From: Flavisolibacter longurius
GTDB lineage: Bacteria; Bacteroidota; Bacteroidia; Chitinophagales; Chitinophagaceae
Direction: 5' to 3'
Assembly: GCA_014163555.1 (NCBI GenBank)
Contig: JACJGO010000004.1
Coordinates: 248,001-312,000, forward strand
DNA length: 64,000 nt
In this document: one piece after another, positions 41,878 through 50,669 of the stretch
Layout of the letters: the number at the start of each line of letters is the position of its first letter
How positions within the stretch are numbered: position 1 is the first letter of the stretch
Made by a program: the position numbers and the translations under genes
Notes under the pieces: generated by a model
The model's database searches: none
Seen by the model: only the letters and a program-made list of their open reading frames with translations
Told to the model about the DNA's origin: nothing

Positions 41878-42450
41878 TTATTGTACAAACTCACCGTCGG
41901 CTTTAATGCGAACTTCATCGCTCACCATGGCAGAAGGGAATTTTTCGCCGATGCCAAAATCAGAACGCTTAAGAGTTCCGGTTAACTGAAACCCTGCCGT
42001 TTGTTTTTTGTTCATGGCGTTTTCAACCGTTCCGTTGTACACCAGGTCCATGGTTACCGGCTTGGTAATGCCGTGCATGGTCAGGTTACCAGTCAGCTTG
42101 TATTTGTCTTTGCCTGCCTTTTTCAGCTCTGTGCTTTTAAAGGTGAGGGTAGGGTATTTCTCTACATCGAAAAAATCAGCGCTTTTCAGGTGATTGTCTC
42201 TGGCTTCCACACGGGTGTCAATGGAGGCAACGTTTGCTGTCAGCTCAAATACCGCATCGCTGAAATCGGGCTTGCTGGATTTTACATTTACATCAAAATC
42301 ATTAAACGTACCGCTGATTTCCGAAATGCCCAGGTGGGTTACGGTAAAGCCCAGTTGTGAGTGGGGATCATCGTTTTTCCAGATTCCGTTCATTGTGGTA
42401 AAGGCCGTCAGCAGAAGAAAGGCCGAAAAGATCACTGTCAGTTTTTTCAT
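41878..42450 (-). CDS. YceI family lipid-binding protein
   Basis: 190 residues with a signal peptide (MKKLTVIFSAFLLLTAFT). The YceI beta-barrel pattern is clear: WKNDDPHSQLGFTVTHLGISEISGTFNDFD, then LKSADFFDVEKYPTLTFKST and MHGITKPVTMDLVYNG. YceI proteins bind long-chain isoprenoids or quinones in the periplasm. In this cluster with DoxX, DUF417 and oxidoreductases it may handle quinone-like compounds (inference). The 230-base gap to the SDR gene may hold a promoter. Confidence 0.94.
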   Translation of the reverse strand: MKKLTVIFSAFLLLTAFTTMNGIWKNDDPHSQLGFTVTHLGISEISGTFNDFDVNVKSSKPDFSDAVFELTANVASIDTRVEARDNHLKSADFFDVEKYPTLTFKSTELKKAGKDKYKLTGNLTMHGITKPVTMDLVYNGTVENAMNKKQTAGFQLTGTLKRSDFGIGEKFPSAMVSDEVRIKADGEFVQ

Positions 42451-42483
42451 GTGTGTTTTTTTTTATTGATTAAGAAATTAAGA

Positions 42484-43146
42484 TCAGTTGTGTAAGATTT
42501 TGTAACCGGCCAGCCAGTTGTAATTGTATTTCTGGCTGAGCTGGATAAGGTGCAACTGCATGCTTTCCAGCATCCGGCTTACAGTCAGGTCACCGGAAAC
42601 GATCGGGTTGAAACCTGCCGTTTGCACCAGTTCCGAAACCGTTTCCAGCGCATCCGCATCGTTGCCAGCGATAAAGGCATCCACCTGTTGTCCGTTGATA
42701 ACGGGGGAGGCAAAATCAGCCGCAAACGTGGTGTTAAAGGCTTTTATGACCTTTGCATGCGGCAGGGTTTTTTGCAGCTCTTCGGCTGCACTGGAATCAC
42801 CCGGTGTAACCATTCCCGTATAGGTTTCGTTCAGCGGGTTGGCAATAGAGATCACGATCTTTTGATTTGAAACTTCCCGGATGCGCTCCGCAACTTCTGC
42901 CTGGGCTTCAAACGGCACAGCCGGTATAATCACGTCGGCTTCCCAACTCGCTTCACGGGGGCAGGTAATCCCTTCAATATCGGCGGTGGGGGTTTCGGCT
43001 TCAATGGCCTCCACCAACGCCTTCAGCTCCTCCTGCCGGCTGCTTTTTAAGAGCAGGCGGTAGTTGCCTTTGGCCAGGCTTTTTGCCAGGGCAGAACCCA
43101 TGCTGCCGGTGGCGCCTATGATTGCTATGGTTTGTTTTGTTTGCAT
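42484..43146 (-). CDS. NAD(P)-binding Rossmann oxidoreductase (F420-dependent NADP reductase-like)
   Basis: 220 residues. The N-terminal Rossmann motif is IAIIGATGSMGSALA (9-23). Then come DVIIPAVPFEAQAEVAERI, KVIKAFNTTFAADFASPVI and FIAGNDADALETVSELVQTAGF, the pattern of the NADP-oxidoreductase coenzyme F420-dependent family. Bacteroidota usually lack F420, so a ferric or other reductase role is more likely (inference). It is the first gene of the minus-strand redox cluster, 33 bases upstream of YceI. Confidence 0.9.
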   Translation of the reverse strand: MQTKQTIAIIGATGSMGSALAKSLAKGNYRLLLKSSRQEELKALVEAIEAETPTADIEGITCPREASWEADVIIPAVPFEAQAEVAERIREVSNQKIVISIANPLNETYTGMVTPGDSSAAEELQKTLPHAKVIKAFNTTFAADFASPVINGQQVDAFIAGNDADALETVSELVQTAGFNPIVSGDLTVSRMLESMQLHLIQLSQKYNYNWLAGYKILHN

Positions 43147-43578
43147 TTTGTTGAACTTGATAGTGCAAAGCTACCAATGCCGCTATGGCCCACCGTTGCG
43201 ATGAGGCAAGAAATGGCATTGACATTTATCAAGGAAAACCATAGAACTATATCAAGAGATTTGAGATGTATTTACCAGAGAGGGATAGAAAATGGAAAGG
43301 AGGGAAAGTCGTAGAATATTGAGAGAAGTCCTCCACTATGCCGTATATTATTTCAGGAAATAAATCTGAAATTACAGGCGCATGAAGTGAGTAGGGTAGT
43401 TCTTTTTTTTAGATATAATCTCTCTTAGCAGTTGTATCTTTTATTTCTGTTAGCAACGCCATTTACCCGCTGAACAAGTAGACACGATCCGGTTTATAAA
43501 CATGATAGTGCATGACAGGCGGCAGAGGGTGCTGCGCTACTTTTAAAAAACAATATTGTTTGCTATATCCCATTCCAT
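43147..43578. other. Divergent intergenic region between redox cluster and rhaT
   Basis: 432 bases holding the promoters of the minus-strand redox cluster and of the plus-strand rhamnose genes. I see no gene, no convincing riboswitch and no clear consensus promoter. Confidence 0.55.
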
Positions 43579-44817
43579 ATGCAAGTAATCTTAGGCGTTA
43601 TTTTCCACTTTATCGGCGGGTTTGCTTCGGGTAGTTTTTACATGCCATACAAAAAGGTTCGCGGTTGGGCATGGGAAAGTTACTGGATCGTTGGCGGCTT
43701 GTTCTCCTGGCTGATTGTTCCGCCGCTGGCGGCTGCACTCACCATTCCAAACTTCTGGGAAATCATTTCGCAATCTGGCAGCACAACTTTGTTCTATACC
43801 TATCTCTTTGGCCTGTTATGGGGTATTGGTGGTTTAACGTATGGCCTGGGTGTACGCTACCTGGGCGTATCACTTGGCAGCAGTATCATCCTGGGGCTTT
43901 GTATGGTGTTTGGAGCATTGATCCCCTCCGTGTATTACCAGTTTAACCCGGCAGAGGGAAAAGATACCATCGGGGCTATTGTGAGCAGTGCATGGGGATT
44001 AACCGTGCTGGCCGGACTGGCCGTTTGCGTGCTGGGTATTGTTTTATGCGGCAAAGCCGGCACCATGAAAGAAGCCCAATTAAAATCCTCATCCGATGGT
44101 GGCGGTGATAATCCCAAACCGGTTTTCAAAAAGCAACCTGCGTTGGTGGAAGAAGACGGTAACCCGGTTGCCACAGGGCCTTTGCAGGGTGCTGCCTATG
44201 CTGAGATAGCAGTGGAAAAACCCGTAGCCGTTACCATTGACGGGCATGGTGCAAGGGCAACAGCCACTGAATACAAGTTTGGATTGGGATTGACAGTGGC
44301 CATCATCTCGGGTGTACTGAGTGCCTGTTTCAATTTTGGTCTGGAAGCCGGCAAGCCGATGGCTGATGTTGCCAACAGCCTTTGGAAGGCGGCCAATCCT
44401 GCTGCTACAACGGAGTTTCTGTATCAAAATAATGTGACGTATGTCGTGATTCTTTGGGGCGGACTGACCACCAACTTTATCTGGTGCATGGTGCTCAATG
44501 CCCGTAACAAAACCTTTGGCGATTATGCCAACAAAAAAACGCCCCTGTTACGCAACTACCTGTTATCGGCGCTGGCCGGTACCACCTGGTTCCTGCAATT
44601 CTTTTTCTACGGCATGGGCGAGAGCAAACTGGGGAACGGCGCTTCAAGCTGGATCCTGCACATGTCCTTTATTATCCTGGTGGCCAATGTATGGGGTATT
44701 GTTGCCAAAGAATGGAAAGGCGTGACACCCAAAACGCGGACTACCCTGATCACCGGTGTGCTCACCATCATTGCCGCCGTACTGATCGTAGGATACGGTA
44801 ACTATCTGAAAGGATAG
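43579..44817 (+). CDS. rhaT: L-rhamnose/H+ symporter
   Basis: 412 residues with about ten membrane helices. The N-terminus MQVILGVIFHFIGGFASGSFYMPYKKVRGWAWESYWIVGG is the RhaT signature. A central hydrophilic loop (~175-225) is longer than in the enterobacterial protein. The second half contains LGLTVAIISGVLSACFNFGLEAGK and GTTWFLQFFFYGMGESKLG. It imports L-rhamnose across the inner membrane with protons. It heads the rhamnose gene set; the aldolase gene begins 187 bases downstream. Identification is strong from residue pattern and context. Confidence 0.95.
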   Translation: MQVILGVIFHFIGGFASGSFYMPYKKVRGWAWESYWIVGGLFSWLIVPPLAAALTIPNFWEIISQSGSTTLFYTYLFGLLWGIGGLTYGLGVRYLGVSLGSSIILGLCMVFGALIPSVYYQFNPAEGKDTIGAIVSSAWGLTVLAGLAVCVLGIVLCGKAGTMKEAQLKSSSDGGGDNPKPVFKKQPALVEEDGNPVATGPLQGAAYAEIAVEKPVAVTIDGHGARATATEYKFGLGLTVAIISGVLSACFNFGLEAGKPMADVANSLWKAANPAATTEFLYQNNVTYVVILWGGLTTNFIWCMVLNARNKTFGDYANKKTPLLRNYLLSALAGTTWFLQFFFYGMGESKLGNGASSWILHMSFIILVANVWGIVAKEWKGVTPKTRTTLITGVLTIIAAVLIVGYGNYLKG

Positions 44818-45004
44818 GCGGATCCTGTTCTGGTTTCTTGCTGTTTTATGGTTGATCTAGAAGGTGTCATGAAGCAGTAGGTTGCTGGCTTATCCAAGTA
44901 AAAAATAAAGTACTGCCATCGACGCAGGCAAATTAATTTTTCAATGTGAAATGGTTTGACGATTCTTTCAAATCACCACATTTTCAACGTATCAAATTCA
45001 ACAA

Positions 45005-47131
45005 ATGTCTCTTACATCAACATTTAAACATGTTAGCTACCTCTGGGATGAGGCCCGTGCAGCCGAACTGGCCGGTGATGAAGTAGGTCTCTTAATTTAC
45101 CGTTCCAACCTCCTGGGTGCCGATCTGCGGCTGACCAATTATGGTGGCGGCAACACCTCCTGCAAAGCGATGGCAAAGGACCCGCTTACCGGGCAAGACG
45201 TGGAAGTTATGTGGGTAAAAGGATCGGGCGGCGACATTGGTACCCTTACCCGTAGCGGTCTGGCAGCACTTTATGTAGACCGCTTGCGCAGTCTGCAAAA
45301 CGTTTACCGCGGACTTTCCCACGAAGATGAAATGGTGGAACTGTTCAATCACTGTATTTATGACCTGGCGTCCAAGGCGCCTTCCATTGATACGCCTTTG
45401 CACGGTTTTCTTCCGTTCAAACATATCGATCATCTGCACCCTGATGCAGCCATCGCTATTGCCGCCGCAAAAGACGGTAAGCGCATCACCGAAGAACTGT
45501 TCAGCGGAACGATCGGCTGGGTAGACTGGCAGCGTCCGGGCTTCGACCTGGGCCTGAAACTTAAGCAATGCCTCGATGAGAACCCGGGCATCCGTGGCAT
45601 TATGCTGGGATCGCATGGACTCTTCACCTGGGGCGATACGGCTTATGAATGCTATATCAATTCGCTGGAAGTTATTGAACGCTGCGCCGAATACATCGAA
45701 GATAATCTTGGGAAAAAAGGCCCTGTGTTTGGTGGTGAAAAAGTGGAATCCCTGCCAAAAGAAAAACGATTGTCCCAGGCCGTTAAACTGGCGCCGGTGT
45801 TACGTGGCCTTAGCAGCTCCGCGTCGGTACAGGGTGGCATGATCGGGCATTTTACCGACAATGACACTGTACTGGAATTTATCAATTCAGTTGACCTCGA
45901 CCGGCTGGCGCCGATGGGTACTTCTTGTCCGGATCATTTTTTACGGACAAAAATTTCGCCCTTGGTATTGCAACTGCAGGCAGAGGAAGATTTAAGCGAT
46001 ACAGGTGCGGTGAAGGCAAAACTGCAGCCGCAGTTTCAGGCCTACCGCGACATGTATGCCGCTTATTACAACAATTGCAAACATCCCAATTCACCGGCCA
46101 TGCGGGACCCGAACCCGGTGGTGATTCTTTATCCCGGCGTGGGCATGTTCACCTTTGCCAAAGACAAGGCAACCGCCCGTGTAGCTGCCGAATTCTACCA
46201 GAATGCCATCAATGTGATGCGGGGTGCGGAAGCCATTTCGGAATACACGTCGCTGCCACGGCAGGAAGCCTTTGATATTGAATACTGGTTACTGGAAGAA
46301 GCCAAACTTCAGCGCCTGCCAAAGCCAAAAGCATTGAGCGGCCGCATTGCCCTGATCACCGGCAGCGGTGGTGGCATTGGAAAAGCGATCGCGAAGAAAT
46401 TTGCGCAGGAAGGCGCTTGCGTTGTCATCAGTGATAACAACCAGGGCCGCCTCGACGAGACCAAAGCGGAGTTTCTGAAAAGTTTTGGAAAAGATGCTAT
46501 CACTGCCGGTGTACTGGATGTGACAGATGCGGACAGTATACAGGAAACATTAAATGGTGCTGTTCTTATGTTTGGCGGTGTTGACATCATTGTTAATAAT
46601 GCCGGGCTTTCCATTTCAAAACCGATAGAAGCCCATACAGACGCAGACTGGAACTTGCTTTATGATGTGTTGGTGAAAGGTCAATTTATCGTCACGCAAA
46701 AAGGAATGGAGGTAATGCGCAAGCAGGGCTTTGGTGGCGATGTTCTGAACATTGTAAGCAAAAACGCCCTGGTAAGTGGACCGAATAATGCCGGTTACGG
46801 CTCGGCAAAAGCTGCACAGTTGCACCTGAGCCGCCTGAACGCCGCCGAATTGGGAGCCGACAAGATCCGTGTGAATGTTGTCAACCCGGATGCCGTGATA
46901 TCCGGATCAAATATCTGGAGCAATGGCTGGGCCGAAGGGCGGGCCAAAGCCTATGGCATTACGGTGGATGAATTACCCACTTATTATGCCAAACGTACCT
47001 TGCTGAACGAGGTAATCGAACCGGAAGACATTGCTAATGCCTGTTTTGCCTTTGTGGGCGGACTGCTGAATAAATCCACCGGCAATGTGCTGAATGTTGA
47101 TGGCGGTATTGCTACGGCGTTTGTCAGATAA
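45005..47131 (+). CDS. rhaD: Bifunctional rhamnulose-1-phosphate aldolase / lactaldehyde (short-chain) dehydrogenase
   Basis: 708 residues, a fusion. Residues ~20-430 are a class II aldolase: NYGGGNTSCK, KHIDHLHPDA (zinc-type His143, His145) and GSHGLFTWG (His204). Residues ~447-708 are an SDR: TGSGGGIG (452-459), Ser585, Tyr598 and Lys602, ending NVLNVDGGIATAFV. The aldolase splits L-rhamnulose-1-phosphate into DHAP and L-lactaldehyde, and the fused dehydrogenase is thought to oxidise lactaldehyde (established for the family). Both halves look catalytically complete. Same strand as the mutarotase, isomerase and kinase. Confidence 0.94.
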   Translation: MSLTSTFKHVSYLWDEARAAELAGDEVGLLIYRSNLLGADLRLTNYGGGNTSCKAMAKDPLTGQDVEVMWVKGSGGDIGTLTRSGLAALYVDRLRSLQNVYRGLSHEDEMVELFNHCIYDLASKAPSIDTPLHGFLPFKHIDHLHPDAAIAIAAAKDGKRITEELFSGTIGWVDWQRPGFDLGLKLKQCLDENPGIRGIMLGSHGLFTWGDTAYECYINSLEVIERCAEYIEDNLGKKGPVFGGEKVESLPKEKRLSQAVKLAPVLRGLSSSASVQGGMIGHFTDNDTVLEFINSVDLDRLAPMGTSCPDHFLRTKISPLVLQLQAEEDLSDTGAVKAKLQPQFQAYRDMYAAYYNNCKHPNSPAMRDPNPVVILYPGVGMFTFAKDKATARVAAEFYQNAINVMRGAEAISEYTSLPRQEAFDIEYWLLEEAKLQRLPKPKALSGRIALITGSGGGIGKAIAKKFAQEGACVVISDNNQGRLDETKAEFLKSFGKDAITAGVLDVTDADSIQETLNGAVLMFGGVDIIVNNAGLSISKPIEAHTDADWNLLYDVLVKGQFIVTQKGMEVMRKQGFGGDVLNIVSKNALVSGPNNAGYGSAKAAQLHLSRLNAAELGADKIRVNVVNPDAVISGSNIWSNGWAEGRAKAYGITVDELPTYYAKRTLLNEVIEPEDIANACFAFVGGLLNKSTGNVLNVDGGIATAFVR

Positions 47132-47294
47132 GTATGGTTTGTGGTTTGGCGTTGTGGCAAGATTCATTTCGCTATAGCCCATCAATTTAATAGCCGGCGC
47201 CGACTCTAAGACGTTAAATCAAAACTGAGATTAATAGTGTCACAACAACCATCAAGATAAACCTAAACACCAAACCTTAAACTCCAGACTTCTC

Positions 47295-47606
47295 ATGCGT
47301 CTTGCTTTCAAAATGAAACTCTTTCCCGGAAAGGAAGCCGAATACAAAAAGCGGCATGATGAAATTTGGCCGGAACTGCAGGCGCTGTTAAAGCAGGCCG
47401 GCATCAGCAACTATTCCATTTTCCTAGACAAAGAAACCAACGACCTCTTAGGTGTGCTGGACATTACCGATCCGGCAAAAATGGATACCTTGCCGCAGCA
47501 GGAAGTGATGCAACGCTGGTGGGCTTACATGGCCGATATTATGGAGTCGAATGCGGATCATTCACCGGTAAGCATTCCGCTCAAAGAAGTTTTTTATTTA
47601 CCCTGA
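47295..47606 (+). CDS. rhaM: L-rhamnose mutarotase
   Basis: 103 residues, normal for RhaM. It begins [28 protein letters not shown], placing the catalytic-type His at 21, and ends with [28 protein letters not shown]. It interconverts alpha- and beta-L-rhamnopyranose, supplying the anomer used by the isomerase. It lies 11 bases before the isomerase gene and is certainly co-transcribed with it. Confidence 0.95.
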   Translation: MRLAFKMKLFPGKEAEYKKRHDEIWPELQALLKQAGISNYSIFLDKETNDLLGVLDITDPAKMDTLPQQEVMQRWWAYMADIMESNADHSPVSIPLKEVFYLP

Positions 47607-47617
47607 AAGATTGCTTT

Positions 47618-48892
47618 ATGCTGATTGAAAAATACAAGATTGAAGAAGCCAATGATTCAATAACAGCAGCGCACCAGCGCCGGCTTGATTTTGTTTCTGC
47701 AGAAGTTGGAAATACCGACGATATTCTACAAAAACTGGTGGATTTCCAGGTGGCGATTCCCTCCTGGGCCCTGGGCACCGGTGGTACCCGTTTTGGCCGT
47801 TTTTCCGGTGGCGGCGAACCCCGCAGCCTCGAAGAAAAAATTGAGGACGTAGGCCTTCTTCATCTTTTGAATCAGTCCAGCGGCGCTATCTCCCTGCACA
47901 TACCATGGGATATACCGCAAAATCCATCCGCCATCAAAGCATTGGCAGCGCAGCACGGGCTTCGCTTTGATGCGATGAACTCCAATACCTTTCAGGACCA
48001 GCCCGGCCAGGCGTTGAGTTATAAGTTTGGCTCTATGCAGCATGCCGATAAGGCTGTGCGCAGGCAGGCGGTCGAGCACAATATTGATGTCATTAAATAT
48101 GGTGTGGAGCTGGGGTCGGAATCACTGACCGTTTGGCTTTCCGATGGCTCTTCATTTCCCGGTCAACTGAACTTCCGCAAGGCCTTTCAAAACACATTGG
48201 AAAGCCTGCAAGAAGTATATGCGGCGCTGCCTGATAACTGGAAGATGTTCGTGGAGTACAAAGCCTTTGAACCGAATTTTTATTCGATGACAGTAGGGGA
48301 CTGGGGACAGTCGTTTACCTATGCCAATAAGTTGGGTCCGAAAGCCTATACACTGGTGGATCTTGGCCATCATCTTCCCAATGCCAACATCGAGCAGATT
48401 GTATCGCTCCTGTTGATGGAAGGAAAACTGGGCGGTTTTCATTTCAATGATTCCAAGTACGGTGATGATGACCTGACAGTTGGCTCCATCAATCCTTATC
48501 AACTTTTTTTGATCTTCAATGAACTGGTGGAAGGCATGGATGCAAGAGGCATGAACCATGCAACAGATCTGGGCTGGATGATCGATGCTTCGCACAACAT
48601 CAAAGATCCGCTGGAAGACCTGCTGCAATCGGTGGAAGCCATACAGATTGCATATGCCCAGGCCCTGCTGGTTGACCGGCAGGCGCTGACCCAGGCACAG
48701 GAGGAGAATGATGTGGTAAAAGCGCAGGAAGTGTTGCAGAAAGCGTACCGTACCGATGTTCGTCCTCTAGTGGCTGAAGCTCGCAGGAGGGCCGGGGGTG
48801 CGCTGCAACCGCTGGAAGTTTTCCGCCGGTTTAAAATCAGGGAAGCGCTGATCAGCAACCGTGGCAAAAAAACAGTGGCCACAGGTTTGTAA
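47618..48892 (+). CDS. rhaI: L-rhamnose isomerase (RhaI-type TIM barrel)
   Basis: 424 residues from the ATG at 47618; the frame is open further upstream but there it overlaps rhaM in another frame, so the shorter start is chosen. It is a TIM-barrel sugar isomerase: WALGTGGTRFGRF (near 50), LHIPWD, YTLVDLGHHLPNANIEQI and GGFHFNDSKYGDDDL, with the metal-ligand Asp/His/Asp arrangement of RhaI-type isomerases. It converts L-rhamnose to L-rhamnulose. The kinase gene starts 50 bases downstream. Confidence 0.93.
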   Translation: MLIEKYKIEEANDSITAAHQRRLDFVSAEVGNTDDILQKLVDFQVAIPSWALGTGGTRFGRFSGGGEPRSLEEKIEDVGLLHLLNQSSGAISLHIPWDIPQNPSAIKALAAQHGLRFDAMNSNTFQDQPGQALSYKFGSMQHADKAVRRQAVEHNIDVIKYGVELGSESLTVWLSDGSSFPGQLNFRKAFQNTLESLQEVYAALPDNWKMFVEYKAFEPNFYSMTVGDWGQSFTYANKLGPKAYTLVDLGHHLPNANIEQIVSLLLMEGKLGGFHFNDSKYGDDDLTVGSINPYQLFLIFNELVEGMDARGMNHATDLGWMIDASHNIKDPLEDLLQSVEAIQIAYAQALLVDRQALTQAQEENDVVKAQEVLQKAYRTDVRPLVAEARRRAGGALQPLEVFRRFKIREALISNRGKKTVATGL

Positions 48893-48942
48893 TTTTTGTA
48901 TAAGATAATTCACACCATTTACCATTCATTCTCATTCCACGC

Positions 48943-50313
48943 ATGCTTGCACAACCGGTTATAGCGGTGATTGATGTTGGAAAAACCAACAAAAAACTCT
49001 TCCTGTTCGATGAAGATTACAACATTGTTTTCGAACAGTCTGCCCAGTTTTTTGAAACGGTGGATGAGGATGGTGATCCCTGTGAAAATATTGAAAGTCT
49101 TCGCCTGTCGGTGTTTGATTCCCTGCGTTCAGTGTTTGGAAAAAAAGAGTTTGATCTGAAGGCCGTAAACTTTTCCGCTTACGGTGCTTCATTTGTTTAT
49201 CTTGATAAAGAAGGCCGGCCACTGACGCCGCTTTACAATTACCTCAAAACATTCCCGGATCATTTACACAAGCAGTTTTACAACACGTATGGGGGCGAAG
49301 AAGCGCTGTCATTGGCAACAGCTTCACCCATATTGGGCAGCCTAAATTCGGGCCTGCAATTATATCGCCTGAAATATGAAAAGCCGGAAATATTTGCGCA
49401 GGTAAAGTATGCCCTGCACCTTCCGCAATACCTGAGTTATTTGCTAAGCGGAACTGCCACTACCGATACTACCAGCATTGGTTGCCATACCATGCTTTGG
49501 GATTTTCAAAAACGGGATTACCACAAGTGGGTTTATGCAGAGGGGCTGCACGAAAAGTTTGCACCGATTGTGTCTTCTGATGAAACAGTGAATGCTGTTT
49601 TCCCCGGAAGCAATTACAAGGTGGGCATTGGTTTGCACGACAGTTCTGCTGCGCTGATACCCTACCTTGTCAATTTCAATGAACCATTTATCCTGATTTC
49701 AACAGGTACCTGGTGCATTAGCCTGAATCCGTTTAACAATATATCACTCACGGCCGAAGAATTGGCGCAGGATTGCCTTTGTTATTTGCAATACAATGGC
49801 AAACCGGTAAAGGCGTCCCGCCTGTTTGCGGGCAGAATGCACGAAGAAGGTATCAGGCGGCTGGCCGATCATTTTCATACGGAAGTGGCCCGTTACCGCA
49901 GTGTGCAGTTTAATCCTGAATTGCTGCCGCTTTTGCAAAAAGGGGCCGGTGACTCTGTTTCAACGGTACCTGCTTTTGAACTGCAGGATCTTTCTACTTT
50001 TTCTAGCTACGAAGAAGCGTATCATAACCTAATGGTTTCCATCATGCAGCAGCAGATTCAATCAACAGCGCTGGTGATCAAAGGCTCGCCGGTAAAACGA
50101 TTGTTTGTGGATGGTGGTTTCAGCAAGAATGCTATCTACATGCATCTCCTGGCGGCTGCCTTCCCGGAAATGGAAATCTTTGCCGCTTCTATGGCGCAGG
50201 CGACATCACTGGGAGCTGCGCTGGCCATACACAAAACCTGGAATCCAAAACCGGTTCCTACCACTCTTATCCAACTTCAGTTTTATTCCGCTAAGCAGGA
50301 ACTAACGCTGTAA
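48943..50313 (+). CDS. rhaB: FGGY carbohydrate kinase, probable rhamnulokinase
   Basis: 456 residues. The N-terminal phosphate loop is VIDVGKTNKKLFLFDED. The hinge and second domain show GIGLHDSSAALIPYL, ILISTGTWCISLNPF and FVDGGFSKNAIYMHLLAAAFP, ending ASMAQATSLGAALAIH. FGGY kinases phosphorylate sugars with ATP; position beside rhamnose isomerase, mutarotase and aldolase makes L-rhamnulose the expected substrate. The FGGY part is certain; the substrate assignment is from context. A 356-base gap follows. Confidence 0.9.
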   Translation: MLAQPVIAVIDVGKTNKKLFLFDEDYNIVFEQSAQFFETVDEDGDPCENIESLRLSVFDSLRSVFGKKEFDLKAVNFSAYGASFVYLDKEGRPLTPLYNYLKTFPDHLHKQFYNTYGGEEALSLATASPILGSLNSGLQLYRLKYEKPEIFAQVKYALHLPQYLSYLLSGTATTDTTSIGCHTMLWDFQKRDYHKWVYAEGLHEKFAPIVSSDETVNAVFPGSNYKVGIGLHDSSAALIPYLVNFNEPFILISTGTWCISLNPFNNISLTAEELAQDCLCYLQYNGKPVKASRLFAGRMHEEGIRRLADHFHTEVARYRSVQFNPELLPLLQKGAGDSVSTVPAFELQDLSTFSSYEEAYHNLMVSIMQQQIQSTALVIKGSPVKRLFVDGGFSKNAIYMHLLAAAFPEMEIFAASMAQATSLGAALAIHKTWNPKPVPTTLIQLQFYSAKQELTL

Positions 50314-50669
50314 ACATGCCGTTTAGAGATATATGAGATAACGATAATGTATATCCGGGAACGATTGCGTAAATAGTTCCTGTTCCGGTTAAAAAAAAGC
50401 TAAACTTTCAGGATGCCGCAGGATAGTTCCTTTGCCTGAATAGCTACTTTAGTGATGCTGAAAGAAAGCAAATCAACGACTGCAGCGATTGCGAAATAAT
50501 GACAACGGCTATATGAGAATTATAACTTTTTTAGTTTCCGGACATCACCCATTGATCATAGAAAATAAGGTTGCCATCGGCAACAATACCAGAATACCTG
50601 TACCTGATTTTCCTCTCACGGAAATAAGTTATTTGCCTGTATAAAAATTTCAATAGAGTCATTTCTTAA
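50314..50669. other. Gap between rhamnose genes and the FAS1/SusC locus
   Basis: 356 bases without a gene. It probably contains the promoter of the FAS1-SusC-SusD operon, though no strong consensus match stands out. No terminator hairpin is seen after the kinase gene. Confidence 0.5.

Noticed and set aside
47366-47617. N-terminal extension of the rhamnose isomerase frame
   Set aside because: It overlaps rhaM in a different frame, and the isomerase family starts naturally at the ATG at 47618.
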